DNA of 48,327 nt from the NCBI GenBank assembly GCA_030267965.1, contig BRYA01000249.1, positions 1-48,327 on the forward strand, written 5' to 3'. Origin of the DNA: Triparma columacea (Eukaryota > Sar > Bolidophyceae > Parmales > Triparmaceae). The notes under the pieces are model-generated. The model did no database searches, was not told the origin of the DNA, and was given only the letters and a program-made list of their open reading frames with translations. The number at the start of each line of letters is the position of its first letter. Position 1 is the first letter of the stretch. Below, in pieces: positions 31,663 to 39,978 of the stretch. The position numbers were made by a program, and so were the translations under genes.

Positions 31663-32583
31663 TTATTGGCGCTTTACTCCCCCCCCCCCNNNNNNNNNNN
31701 NNNNNNNNNNNNNNNNNNNNNNNNNNNNNNNNNNNNNNNNNNNNNNNNNCTGGCCCTTCCGCCTGCCGACCTCACTTAGGAAATCCAGTGTTACTTGGTC
31801 GCTTATGCCTTTGCTTCCTGTCATTTCGTTGATCTCACCCTGTGTCACCTTATCATCGTCCACCCCCCCCCCCTCGTCCTCCTCCTCCTCCTCCTCCTCC
31901 AGACCCTCCCGCTTGGGGTCCTCGGCTTCGAGCTTGCTCTGTAGCGCCTTCATCTTCTCAATCTCCTCCTCAACCTTTCCCCCCTCACCTTCAACGTCGT
32001 AATCCTCAACCTCTATAACCCCCTCCCTCAACACCCATCCAACCTCCTCACCCTTCTCCCCTCTCTTCAACCTCTTAGTAACCTTGCTATTATAAAGCCG
32101 TTGATGCTCGGGTGTACAGAAGTACTCACCCTGCATCGGGCACTTTTTCCTGCACCCCAAACTGCAGACTTTACATCTCTTCAACCCCTCTAAATCCCCC
32201 CCCTCCTCCTCCCTCACAGGTATAATTTCGTCACCTGAAGTAGGAAGGTACTCATTAACCTTAGGTAGAACCTCCCTTAGTAAAACGGCACCTAAACAAC
32301 CAACTTCATTACAGAGGAATAAATATAACATCCTATGATAACACCATGGTCTACTACCCTCATGACTCTGACTCGGTTCGTCTGCAGGTGCGTATAACTG
32401 CATGACAAAAACGCATATTTTACCACAGTTTGGACACTTGCAGAGATTAAAAGGTATGGGAGAGGGGGATAAAGTAAAAGGATGACCACCAGTTTTACCA
32501 CCGTCCCAATCAAAGTATGGGGAGAGGAAGGGATTTGTTGGCGGGGTGAAGGTTAGGTATCCTAACTGGAGGGAGGTTGACAT
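31663..32583 (-). CDS. PDCD2: PDCD2/TSR4-like protein, interrupted by assembly gap
   Basis: ATG at 32583; the frame is open to the gap at 31690-31749. The N-terminal PDCD2 features are clear: LGYLTFTPP, FDWDGGKTGGHPF, CPNCGKICVFVMQLYAP, HRMLYLFLCNEVGC. A MYND-like Cys block follows (CKVCSLGCRKKCPMQGEYFC...HQRLYN). After an acidic linker, DQVTLDFLSEVGRRKGQ is the probable start of the C-terminal PDCD2 domain, which the gap removes. The roughly nine codons after the gap (31663-31689) are too few to finish that domain, so the gap is longer than its Ns or the frame shown there is wrong. The family chaperones ribosomal protein uS5 in yeast and animals. Confidence 0.8.
   Translation of the reverse strand: MSTSLQLGYLTFTPPTNPFLSPYFDWDGGKTGGHPFTLSPSPIPFNLCKCPNCGKICVFVMQLYAPADEPSQSHEGSRPWCYHRMLYLFLCNEVGCLGAVLLREVLPKVNEYLPTSGDEIIPVREEEGGDLEGLKRCKVCSLGCRKKCPMQGEYFCTPEHQRLYNSKVTKRLKRGEKGEEVGWVLREGVIEVEDYDVEGEGGKVEEEIEKMKALQSKLEAEDPKREGLEEEEEEEDEGGGVDDDKVTQGEINEMTGSKGISDQVTLDFLSEVGRRKGQXXXXXXXXXXXXXXXXXXXXGGGGVKRQ
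31690..31749. other. Assembly gap (60 N) next to a poly-C run
   Basis: Sixty Ns follow a run of Cs at about 31679-31689, so the assembly probably broke at the homopolymer. The gap falls in the PDCD2-like gene. Confidence 1.
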
Positions 32584-33061
32584 GGTAAGTTAAGGAGGGA
32601 AAGGGAGATGGTGGATATGGGAAACTTTATTGGATGGTAGACGAGGGAGGGGGGGTGGAAAGGTTGTATGAGGGAGAGGAAGGTGTAGTGGGTAGGTGTA
32701 GGGTGTTTTGGAGGCGGTTTTATTAGTTGTTGTAAGTTTGGATGTTGATTTGATGACGTAATTTGGAATATATTCAGATTTGTTCCTCAAGTCAGGATTT
32801 CATTTGAGAGTTTGAGCAGTCGAAGTTTGAGGTCGTCTTTAAAAGAGATTCTGGTTTTTGCTCCTTTGCTCCTATTGTTGACAGTGTATACATAGTTGTT
32901 ATATAGGTGTGTGTAGGTAGAGCGAGGCTATCAAAAAATGGCTGAGAGAAGTCAAAGAAGGAAAGAAAAAAAGGGAGGCAATAAATTGATAAGAGGTACA
33001 ATATATTTATGCACAATAAAAGAAGGTTTAGATGCTTCAACTCTGCTTAAGATGAATCAAC
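32584..33061. other. Intergenic with conserved finger-gene 3' flank
   Basis: The left part, 5' of the PDCD2-like gene, shows no gene. From about 32890 the sequence matches 34245-34436 almost base for base (gtgtgtaggtagagcgaggc, then caataaattgata). The last 50 bases (aaggtttagatgcttcaac ... gaatcaacttatacgtgatg) recur after all five finger genes and represent their 3' UTR on the minus strand. Confidence 0.7.
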
Positions 33062-34096
33062 TTATACGTGATGCTTGGACATGTGTCTCTTGAGGCTGGA
33101 TCTCATCTTTGCCTTGAATTCACAACCCTCTTGCGGGCATGTATGCCATGTTACGCCAATATCGTGGATATAAGCAAGATGATCCTTGATGCTGCCTCTC
33201 TGCTTCGCCTTATATTCACAACCCTCTTGCGGGCATCGATGCCATGTTACGCCAATATCGTGAATATAAGCAAGGTGCTGCTTGAGGTGCTTTTTCTGCT
33301 TCGTCTTATATTCACACCCTTCTTGTGGGCATGGATGCCAGGTTACGCCAATATCGTGAATATCTGCAAGGTGTGTCTTGATTTCGCCTCTCTGCTTCGC
33401 CTTATACTCACACCCTTCTTGCGGGCATGCATGCCATGTTACGCCGATATCGTGAATATTAGCAAGGTGCTGCTTGATTTCGCATCTCTGCTTCGCCTTA
33501 TATTCACAACCCTCTTGTGGGCATGGATGCCATATTGTGCTAATATCGTGAATATAAGCAAGGTGTATCTTGATATTGCCTCTCTGCTTCGCCTTATATT
33601 CACACCCTTCTTGGGGGCATGTGTGCCAGGTTACGCCGATGTCGTGAATATTAGCAAGGTGGAGCTTGATGCTGCCTCTTTGCTTCGCCTTATATTCACA
33701 CCCTTCTTGTGGGCATGGAAGCCACGTTACGCCAATATCGTGAACGTAAGCAAGGTGGAGCTTGATATTACTTCTCCTCCTCGCCTTATGTTTACATCCT
33801 TCTTGCGGGCATGTATGCCATTTTACTGCTTGAAACTCAGCAAGGATACCCAGGTCCTCCGATCCAACTTCTTCCTCCTTGACTCCTTCTATTTTGGTGA
33901 TATTAGGCGCACTACCCGATCTTTCGACACTGCCCGCAGTCGATGTACTCGTGTTGCCTTCTTGAAACTCAGGAAGGATACCAGGGTCCGCAGATCCATC
34001 TTCTTCCACCTTGCATCCTTCTATTTTGATACTTGTCGTAAGTGTGGTAACGTGCGACTGACTGAAATCTAGACAATGCGCCGGCACTGTGGACAT
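33062..34096 (-). CDS. C2H2-like finger array protein A, 8 fingers (N-type 1)
   Basis: Single exon, 344 aa, starting MSTVPAHCLDFSQSH. After an acidic N-terminus of about 90 aa come eight fingers with a 32-residue period: C-x4-C-x12-H-x4-H, core CPQEGCEYKAKQRGSIK and linker HDIGVTWH. The last finger ends KHHV at the C-terminus. Conserved Cys and His suggest zinc binding and a nucleic-acid-binding or protein-binding role. The C-x4-C spacing and invariant linker set it apart from classical TGEKP-linked fingers. Variation is concentrated at the helix positions between the Cys and His pairs. Confidence 0.78.
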   Translation of the reverse strand: MSTVPAHCLDFSQSHVTTLTTSIKIEGCKVEEDGSADPGILPEFQEGNTSTSTAGSVERSGSAPNITKIEGVKEEEVGSEDLGILAEFQAVKWHTCPQEGCKHKARRRSNIKLHLAYVHDIGVTWLPCPQEGCEYKAKQRGSIKLHLANIHDIGVTWHTCPQEGCEYKAKQRGNIKIHLAYIHDISTIWHPCPQEGCEYKAKQRCEIKQHLANIHDIGVTWHACPQEGCEYKAKQRGEIKTHLADIHDIGVTWHPCPQEGCEYKTKQKKHLKQHLAYIHDIGVTWHRCPQEGCEYKAKQRGSIKDHLAYIHDIGVTWHTCPQEGCEFKAKMRSSLKRHMSKHHV

Positions 34097-34436
34097 GAAC
34101 TCTTTTTTTATCGGTATAGGGTTAGTAATGGACAGTAAAGTCTGGGCATGGGCATCAGTTGCTTCCCTCTTCTTTCTCGTTTTCTCTCACAAAACAAGAT
34201 TCTCTCTTGGTTTTTGCTCCTAATATATAGTTGACAGTGTATATATAGTTGTTATTAAGGTGTTATAGGTGTATAAATAGTGTGTGTAGGTAGAGCGAGG
34301 CTATCAAAAAATGGCCGAGAGAAGTCAAAGAAGAAGAGAAGAAAAGGGCGGCAATAAATTGATAGAAAGATCAAATATATTTATGCAACATTAAAAGAAG
34401 GTTTAGATGCTTCAACTCCGCTTAAGATGAATCAAC
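34097..34436. repeat. Duplicated spacer between finger genes A and B
   Basis: This spacer contains a second copy of the block at about 32890-33061, including the shared 3' flank, plus the type-1 upstream element (tagggttagtaatggacag, then gtctgggcatgg) found 5' of genes A, C and E. It shows that the duplication unit included regulatory flanks as well as the reading frame. Confidence 0.7.
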
Positions 34437-35813
34437 TTATACGTGATGCCTAGAAATGTGTCTCTTGATGTGGGCTCTTTGCTTCACCTTGAATTCACAA
34501 CCCTCTTGCGGGCATGAATGCCATGTTACGCCAATGTCGTGAACGTAAGCAAGGTGTTTCTTGATATTGGATCTGTCCTTTGCCTTATGCTCACATCCTT
34601 CTTGCGGGCATGGATGCCATGTTACGCCAATATTGTGAATACTAGCAAGGTGCCTCTTGAGATCGCTTCTCTCCTTCGCCTTATATTCACACCCTTCTTG
34701 TGGGCATGTATGCCATGTTACGCCGATACCGTGAATACTAGCAAGGTGCCTCTTGAGATCGCTTCTCTCCTTCGCCTTATATTCACACCCTTCTTGCGGG
34801 CATGTATGCCATGTTATGCCAATATCGTGAATAAATGCAAGGTGCTGCTTGATTTGGCCTCTACTCTTCGCCTTATATTCACAACCCTCTTGTGGGCATG
34901 TATGCCATGTTACGCCAATATCGTGAATATGAGCAAGGTGCTGCTTGATACTGTCGCTCTTCTTCGTCTTATATTCACACCCTTCTTGCAGGCATGTATG
35001 CCAGGTTACGCCAATATCGTGAGTATTAGCAAGATGGGTCTTGATGCTGCCTCTCTGCTTCGCCTTATATTCACAACCCTCTTGTGGGCATGTATGCCAT
35101 GTTACGCCAATATCGTGAATATGAGCAAGGTGCTGCTTGATACTGTCGCTCTTCTTCGTCTTATATTCACACCCTTCTTGCGGGCATGTATGCCAGGATA
35201 CGCCAATATTGTGAATATTAGCAAGGTGGACCTTGATGTTTTCTCTCCGCTTCGCCTTATATTCACACCCTTCTTGCGAGCATGCATGCCATGTTACGCC
35301 GATATCGTGAATATTAGCAAGGTGCCTCTTGAGTCTGCCTCTCTGCTTCGACTTATATTCACATCCTTCTTGCGGGCATGTGTACCACTTTACGCTGATA
35401 TCGTGAATATGAGCAAGGTGTCTCTTGATGTGAGATCTATCCTTCGCCTTATATTCACATCCTTCTTGCGGGCATGTATACCATATTGTGCTAATACCGT
35501 TCTGAGACTTCTTTTCATACCTAGGCTCATTTTCATCATCATCATTTTCACTACCATTACCATCACCATCACAAAAGTCATCGTCCTCGTCATAGACTTC
35601 TTCGCCATTGTCATCATTGTATTTCGTTCTCGTTTCTCTCTTTCTTTCCTCGCTTCTGCTGTTAGTCTTCCTTTCAGCGACAACCTCCACATCCTCATCA
35701 CATGGTTGGCAAACGAGGACGTCAGATATATAGACACACTCTTCGTCACCATTCTCGCTTCCCGATTCTTCGACACCACCACCTGCTATGGGAGACACCG
35801 GCAAGCGTGACAT
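34437..35813 (-). CDS. C2H2-like finger array protein B, 11 fingers (N-type 2)
   Basis: Single exon, about 458 aa; the ATG at 35813 starts MSRLPVSPIAGGG. The N-terminus is unrelated to that of genes A, C and E: acidic, with VLVCQPCDEDVEVV, a basic RSEERKRETR patch and a Asp/Asn-rich run. Eleven 32-aa fingers follow. Fingers 4 and 6 are near copies (KKSDSIKQHLAHIHD), as are 8 and 9 (KERSDLKRHLASIH), showing recent internal duplication. Two fingers have CSQEGC or CLQEGC but keep the ligands. Confidence 0.78.
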   Translation of the reverse strand: MSRLPVSPIAGGGVEESGSENGDEECVYISDVLVCQPCDEDVEVVAERKTNSRSEERKRETRTKYNDDNGEEVYDEDDDFCDGDGNGSENDDDENEPRYEKKSQNGISTIWYTCPQEGCEYKAKDRSHIKRHLAHIHDISVKWYTCPQEGCEYKSKQRGRLKRHLANIHDIGVTWHACSQEGCEYKAKRRENIKVHLANIHNIGVSWHTCPQEGCEYKTKKSDSIKQHLAHIHDIGVTWHTCPQEGCEYKAKQRGSIKTHLANTHDIGVTWHTCLQEGCEYKTKKSDSIKQHLAHIHDIGVTWHTCPQEGCEYKAKSRGQIKQHLAFIHDIGITWHTCPQEGCEYKAKERSDLKRHLASIHGIGVTWHTCPQEGCEYKAKERSDLKRHLASIHNIGVTWHPCPQEGCEHKAKDRSNIKKHLAYVHDIGVTWHSCPQEGCEFKVKQRAHIKRHISRHHV

Positions 35814-36088
35814 CAAAATCTTTGTCTTTGTCGAGTAGGAGCAGTAATTTTATATATAACAGCTGTCTGTGAATTCGTAGTTAAGTTTTCGGAGAGGTCG
35901 GCCCTCTCTTCTTCCCTATATAATATATAACAGGTATAACAGAAGTCCCACCGAAGGTCCAGAAATAATCCAGAAAGTCCTAGAACACTGCAAGGGTGAA
36001 AAGGAAAAAGGGGGAAAATTAATTGTTGAAGAACAAATATATCTGCTCAAAGGTTTAGATGCTTCAACTCCGCTTAAGATGAATCAAC
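35814..36088. other. Spacer between finger genes B and C
   Basis: No gene is seen. It holds the type-2 upstream element of gene B (caaaatctttgtctttg, then ccagaaagtcct), which is shared with gene D, and the common 3' flank after gene C (gcttcaactccgcttaag). Confidence 0.6.
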
Positions 36089-37132
36089 TTATACGTGATG
36101 CTTAGCAAGGTGTTTCTTGAGGCTGGATCTCATCTTTGCCTTGAATTCACAACCCTCTTGCGGGCATGTATGCCATGTTACGCCAATATCGTGAATATTA
36201 GCAAGGTGATTCTTGATATGGCTTCTCTTCTTCGCCTTATATTCACACCCTTCTTGCGGGCATGGATGCCACGTTACGCCAATATCGTGAAAATGAGCAA
36301 GGTGCTGCTTGAGATCACCTCTCTCCTTCGCCTTATACTCACACCTTTCTTGCGGGCATGGATGCCACGTTATGCCAATGTCGTGGATATGAGCAAGGTG
36401 TGACTTGAGGGCGGATCTCTCCTTCGCCTTATATTCACAACCCTCTTGCGGGCACGAATGCCAAGTTACGCCAATATCGTGAATATTAGCAAGGTGTATC
36501 TTGATAGTGCCTCTTCGCTTCGTCTTATACTCACACCCTTCTTGCGGGCATGTATGCCAGGTTACGCCAATATCATGAATACCAGCAAGGTGTGACTTGA
36601 TCTTGCCTCTCTGCTTCGACTTATATTCACATCCTTCTTGCGGGCATGTATGCCAGGTTACGCCAATATCGTGAATATGAGCAAGGTGGAGCTTGATGCT
36701 GTTTCTGTCCTTCGCCTTATACTCACACCCTTCTTGTGGGCATGGATGCCACGTAACGCCAATATCGTGAATATTAGCAAGGTCGTCCTCGTTAATAAAT
36801 ACCTCGCTTCCCGATCCTCCTACACCACCTGCTGTCGATTCACCTTTATTCCCTCCTTGAAACACAGGAAGGATACCATGATCCTCAAGATCCTCTGATC
36901 CAACTTCTTCCACCTTGCATCTTTCTATTTTGGCGATATTAGGCGCGCTACCCGATCCTCCGACACTACCTGCTATCGATTCACCCTTATTCCCTCCTTG
37001 AAACTCAGGAAGGATACCAGGGTCCGCAGATCCATCTTCTTCCACCTTGCATCCTTCTATTTTGATACTAGTCGTAAGTGTGGTAACGTGCGACTGACTG
37101 AAATCTAGACAATGCGCCGGCACTGTCGACAT
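36089..37132 (-). CDS. C2H2-like finger array protein C, 7 fingers plus a half finger (N-type 1)
   Basis: Single exon, 347 aa, starting MSTVPAHCLDFSQSH like gene A. The acidic N-terminus contains an internal repeat of GILPEFQGGNKGES / GILPVFQGGNKGES. The array opens with only the C-terminal half of a finger (LANIHDIGVTWH, no Cys pair), then seven full fingers. One finger has CPQERC. The final KHHV matches gene A. Confidence 0.78.
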   Translation of the reverse strand: MSTVPAHCLDFSQSHVTTLTTSIKIEGCKVEEDGSADPGILPEFQGGNKGESIAGSVGGSGSAPNIAKIERCKVEEVGSEDLEDHGILPVFQGGNKGESTAGGVGGSGSEVFINEDDLANIHDIGVTWHPCPQEGCEYKAKDRNSIKLHLAHIHDIGVTWHTCPQEGCEYKSKQRGKIKSHLAGIHDIGVTWHTCPQEGCEYKTKRRGTIKIHLANIHDIGVTWHSCPQEGCEYKAKERSALKSHLAHIHDIGITWHPCPQERCEYKAKERGDLKQHLAHFHDIGVTWHPCPQEGCEYKAKKRSHIKNHLANIHDIGVTWHTCPQEGCEFKAKMRSSLKKHLAKHHV

Positions 37133-37294
37133 GAACTTTTTTCTTATTGTTATAGGGTAGTAATGGACACTAAATGTCTGGGCATGGCATCACTGGGCAA
37201 TAAATAAATTGATAAATTTAATTAGAAGAGGTCAAATATTATGCAACAATAAAAGAAGGTTTAGATGCTTCAACTCTGCTTAAGATGAATCAAC
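37133..37294. other. Spacer between finger genes C and D
   Basis: This short spacer holds the type-1 upstream element of gene C (gtctgggcatggcatcac) and the common 3' flank after gene D (caataaaagaaggtttagatg). No gene is seen. Confidence 0.6.
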
Positions 37295-38473
37295 TTATAC
37301 GTGATGGCTAGAAATGTGTCTCTTGATATTGCCTCTCTGCTTCGTCTTATATTCACACCCTTCTTGCGGGCATGTATGCCATGTTACGCCAATATCGTGA
37401 ACGTTCGCAAGATGGGTCTCGATCTTGCCTCTTCGCTTCGTCTTATATTCACACCCTTCTTGCGGACATGAATGCCAGGTTACACCAATGTCGTGAATAT
37501 GAGAAAGGTGTATCTTGATTTTGTCCCTCTTCTTCGCCTTATATTCACACCCCTCTTGCGGGCATGGATGCCATGTTACGCCAATATCGTGAATATCTGC
37601 AAGGTGCTGCTTGATAGTGCTTCTCTTCTTCGCCTTATATTTACACCCTTCTTGCGGGCATGAATGCCACCTTACGCCAATATCGTGAATACTAGCAAGG
37701 TGTAACTTGATATGGCCTCTCCTCTTCGTCTTGTATTCACACCCTTCTTGCGGGCATGTATGCCAAGTTACACCAATATCGTGAACATTAGCAAGGTGCT
37801 GCTTGATATCGCCTCTCAACTTCGCCTTAAATTCACATCCTTCTTGCGGGCATGTATGCCAGGTTACCCCAATATCGTGAACAAGAGCAAGGTGTTGCTT
37901 GATAGTGCCTCTCATCTTCGTCTTATATTCACACCCTTCTTGCGGGCATGGATGCCAGGTTACGCCAATATCGTGAATACTAGCAAGGTGCCTCTTGATT
38001 TGGCCTCTCTCCTTCGTCTTATATTCACATCCTTTTTGCGGGCATGTATGCCAGGTTACGCCAATATCGTGAATATTAGCAAGGTGCTGCTTGATGCTTT
38101 TTCTCTCCTTCGCCTTATATTCACACCCATCTTGCGGGCATAAATAAAATATTGTACGGTACTGAGACTTCTTTTCATACCCAGGCTCATTTTCATCATC
38201 ATCATTTTCACTACCATTACCATCACCATCACAAAAGTCATCGTCCTCGTCATAGTCTTCTTCGCCATAGTCATCATTGTATATCGTTCTCGTTTCTCTC
38301 TTTCTTTCCTCGCTTCTGCTGTTAGTCCTCCTTTCAGCGACAACCTCCACATCCTCATCACATGGTTGGCAAACAAGGACGTCAGATATATAGACACACT
38401 CTTCGTCACCATTCTCGCTTCCCGATTCTTCGACACCACCACCTGCTATGGGAGACACCGGCAAGCGTGACAT
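37295..38473 (-). CDS. C2H2-like finger array protein D, 9 fingers (N-type 2)
   Basis: Single exon, about 392 aa, ATG at 38473. The N-terminal 110 aa are almost identical to gene B (VYISDVLVCQPCDED, RSEERKRETR), so B and D are recent paralogues. Nine fingers follow. Finger 1 has CPQDGC and finger 2 CPQKGC; all Cys and His ligands are kept. The array ends SHHV. Confidence 0.78.
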   Translation of the reverse strand: MSRLPVSPIAGGGVEESGSENGDEECVYISDVLVCQPCDEDVEVVAERRTNSRSEERKRETRTIYNDDYGEEDYDEDDDFCDGDGNGSENDDDENEPGYEKKSQYRTIFYLCPQDGCEYKAKERKSIKQHLANIHDIGVTWHTCPQKGCEYKTKERGQIKRHLASIHDIGVTWHPCPQEGCEYKTKMRGTIKQHLALVHDIGVTWHTCPQEGCEFKAKLRGDIKQHLANVHDIGVTWHTCPQEGCEYKTKRRGHIKLHLASIHDIGVRWHSCPQEGCKYKAKKRSTIKQHLADIHDIGVTWHPCPQEGCEYKAKKRDKIKIHLSHIHDIGVTWHSCPQEGCEYKTKRRGKIETHLANVHDIGVTWHTCPQEGCEYKTKQRGNIKRHISSHHV

Positions 38474-38624
38474 CAAAATCTTTGTCTTTTGATCCAGAAA
38501 GTCCTGAACACTAGAAATCCCTAAGGTGAAGGAAGGAAAAAAAACCTTGTTTAAAAGGTCAAATATATTTATGCAACAATAAAAGAAGGTTTAGATGCTT
38601 CAACTCTGCTTAAGATGAATCAAC

Positions 38625-39794
38625 TTATAGGTGCTGCTTTGAAATGTGTTGCTTGAGGTTGGATCTCATCTTCGCCTTGAATTCACAACCCTCTTGCGGG
38701 CATGTATGCCACGTTACGCCAATATTGTGAGTACTAGCAAGGTGTAACTTGATGCTGCTGCTCTTCTTTGCCTTATATTCACATCCTTCTTGCGGGCATG
38801 GATACCACGTTACGCCAATGTCGTGAATTTGAGCAAGGTGCCCCTTGATAGTGCCTCTCTCCTTCGCCTTATATTCACAACCCTCTTGCGGGCATGCATG
38901 CCATGTTACACCAATATCATGAATATTAGCAAGGTGTTCCTTGATGCTGCCTCTCCCCTTCGCCTTATATTCACACCCCTTTTGCGGGCATGTATGCCAG
39001 GTTACGCCAATATCGTGAATATGAGCAAGGTGGTTCTTGACGGTGCTTCTCTGCTTCGCCTTATATTCACATCCTTCTTGCGGGCATGTATGCCATGTTA
39101 CTCCAATACCGTGAACATCAGAAAGGTGAGTCTTGATATCGCATCTCATTTTCGCCTTATATTCACACCCTCCTTGCGGGCATGTATGCCACGTTACGCC
39201 AATATCGTGAATATTAGCAAGGTGGTGCTTGATGTTGCCTCTCTCCTTCGCCTTATATTCACACCCTTCTTGTGGGCATGCATGCCATGTTGCGCCAATA
39301 TCGTGAATATTAGCAAGGTGGGTCTTGATTTTGTCTCTCCTCTTCGTCTTATAATCACACCCTTCTTGCGGGCATGTATGCCATGTTACGCCAATATCGT
39401 GAATATTAGCAAGGTGTATCTTGAGATTGCTTCTATACTTCGCCTTATATTCACACCCTTCTTGCGGGCATGTATGCCATATGCTCCTGCTGTTAGTTTT
39501 CCTTTCAGCAACAACCTCCACATCCTCATCCTCATCACATGGTTGGCAAACAAGCAATTCATGCTGTACCACATCCTCCTCTTTAACAGTATTTTCGCTA
39601 CCCGATCCTCTGACACCACCTGCTATCGATTCACCCTTATTCCCTCGTTGAAACTCAGGAAGGATACCAAGGTCATCCGATCCAACTTCTTCCACCTTGC
39701 ACCTTCCTTCTATTTTAACCCTTTTGGTGACACTAGGCGCTTGTGTGTTAATGTGCGAGCTGGAATCTAGACAATGCGCCGGCACTGTCGACAT
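38625..39794 (-). CDS. C2H2-like finger array protein E, 9 fingers (hybrid N-terminus)
   Basis: Single exon of about 389 aa if started at the ATG at 39794, which matches the MSTVPAHCLD start of genes A and C. The frame extends 35 codons upstream. The N-terminus is type 1 at first (VEEVGSDDLGILPEFQRGN) and then carries LLVCQPCDEDEDVEVVAER, the signature of type-2 genes B and D. Nine fingers follow, with CPQGGC and CPQKGC variants, ending KQHL. Confidence 0.78.
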   Translation of the reverse strand: MSTVPAHCLDSSSHINTQAPSVTKRVKIEGRCKVEEVGSDDLGILPEFQRGNKGESIAGGVRGSGSENTVKEEDVVQHELLVCQPCDEDEDVEVVAERKTNSRSIWHTCPQEGCEYKAKYRSNLKIHLANIHDIGVTWHTCPQEGCDYKTKRRDKIKTHLANIHDIGATWHACPQEGCEYKAKERGNIKHHLANIHDIGVTWHTCPQGGCEYKAKMRCDIKTHLSDVHGIGVTWHTCPQEGCEYKAKQRSTVKNHLAHIHDIGVTWHTCPQKGCEYKAKGRGSIKEHLANIHDIGVTWHACPQEGCEYKAKERGTIKGHLAQIHDIGVTWYPCPQEGCEYKAKKSSSIKLHLASTHNIGVTWHTCPQEGCEFKAKMRSNLKQHISKQHL

Positions 39795-39978
39795 GAACAC
39801 TTTTCTTACTGGTGTAGGGTTATTAATGGACAGTAAATGTCTGGGCCATGGACTCAGTGAGGGAGGGCGGGGCATTGGGGCACAAGCCGAAAGCATCAAA
39901 AGTGTGCCCTATTTCAGGATTTAGGGTCTTATTTTGGTCTTATTTTGGTCTTAATACCCATATATCGCTCTATACGCT

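Noticed and set aside
34518..35810. 430-codon plus-strand frame of hydrophobic repeats opposite finger gene B
   Set aside because: It is the antisense shadow of the 96-bp finger repeat. Conserved Cys/His ligands and the stop, N-terminus and flank conservation are all on the minus strand.
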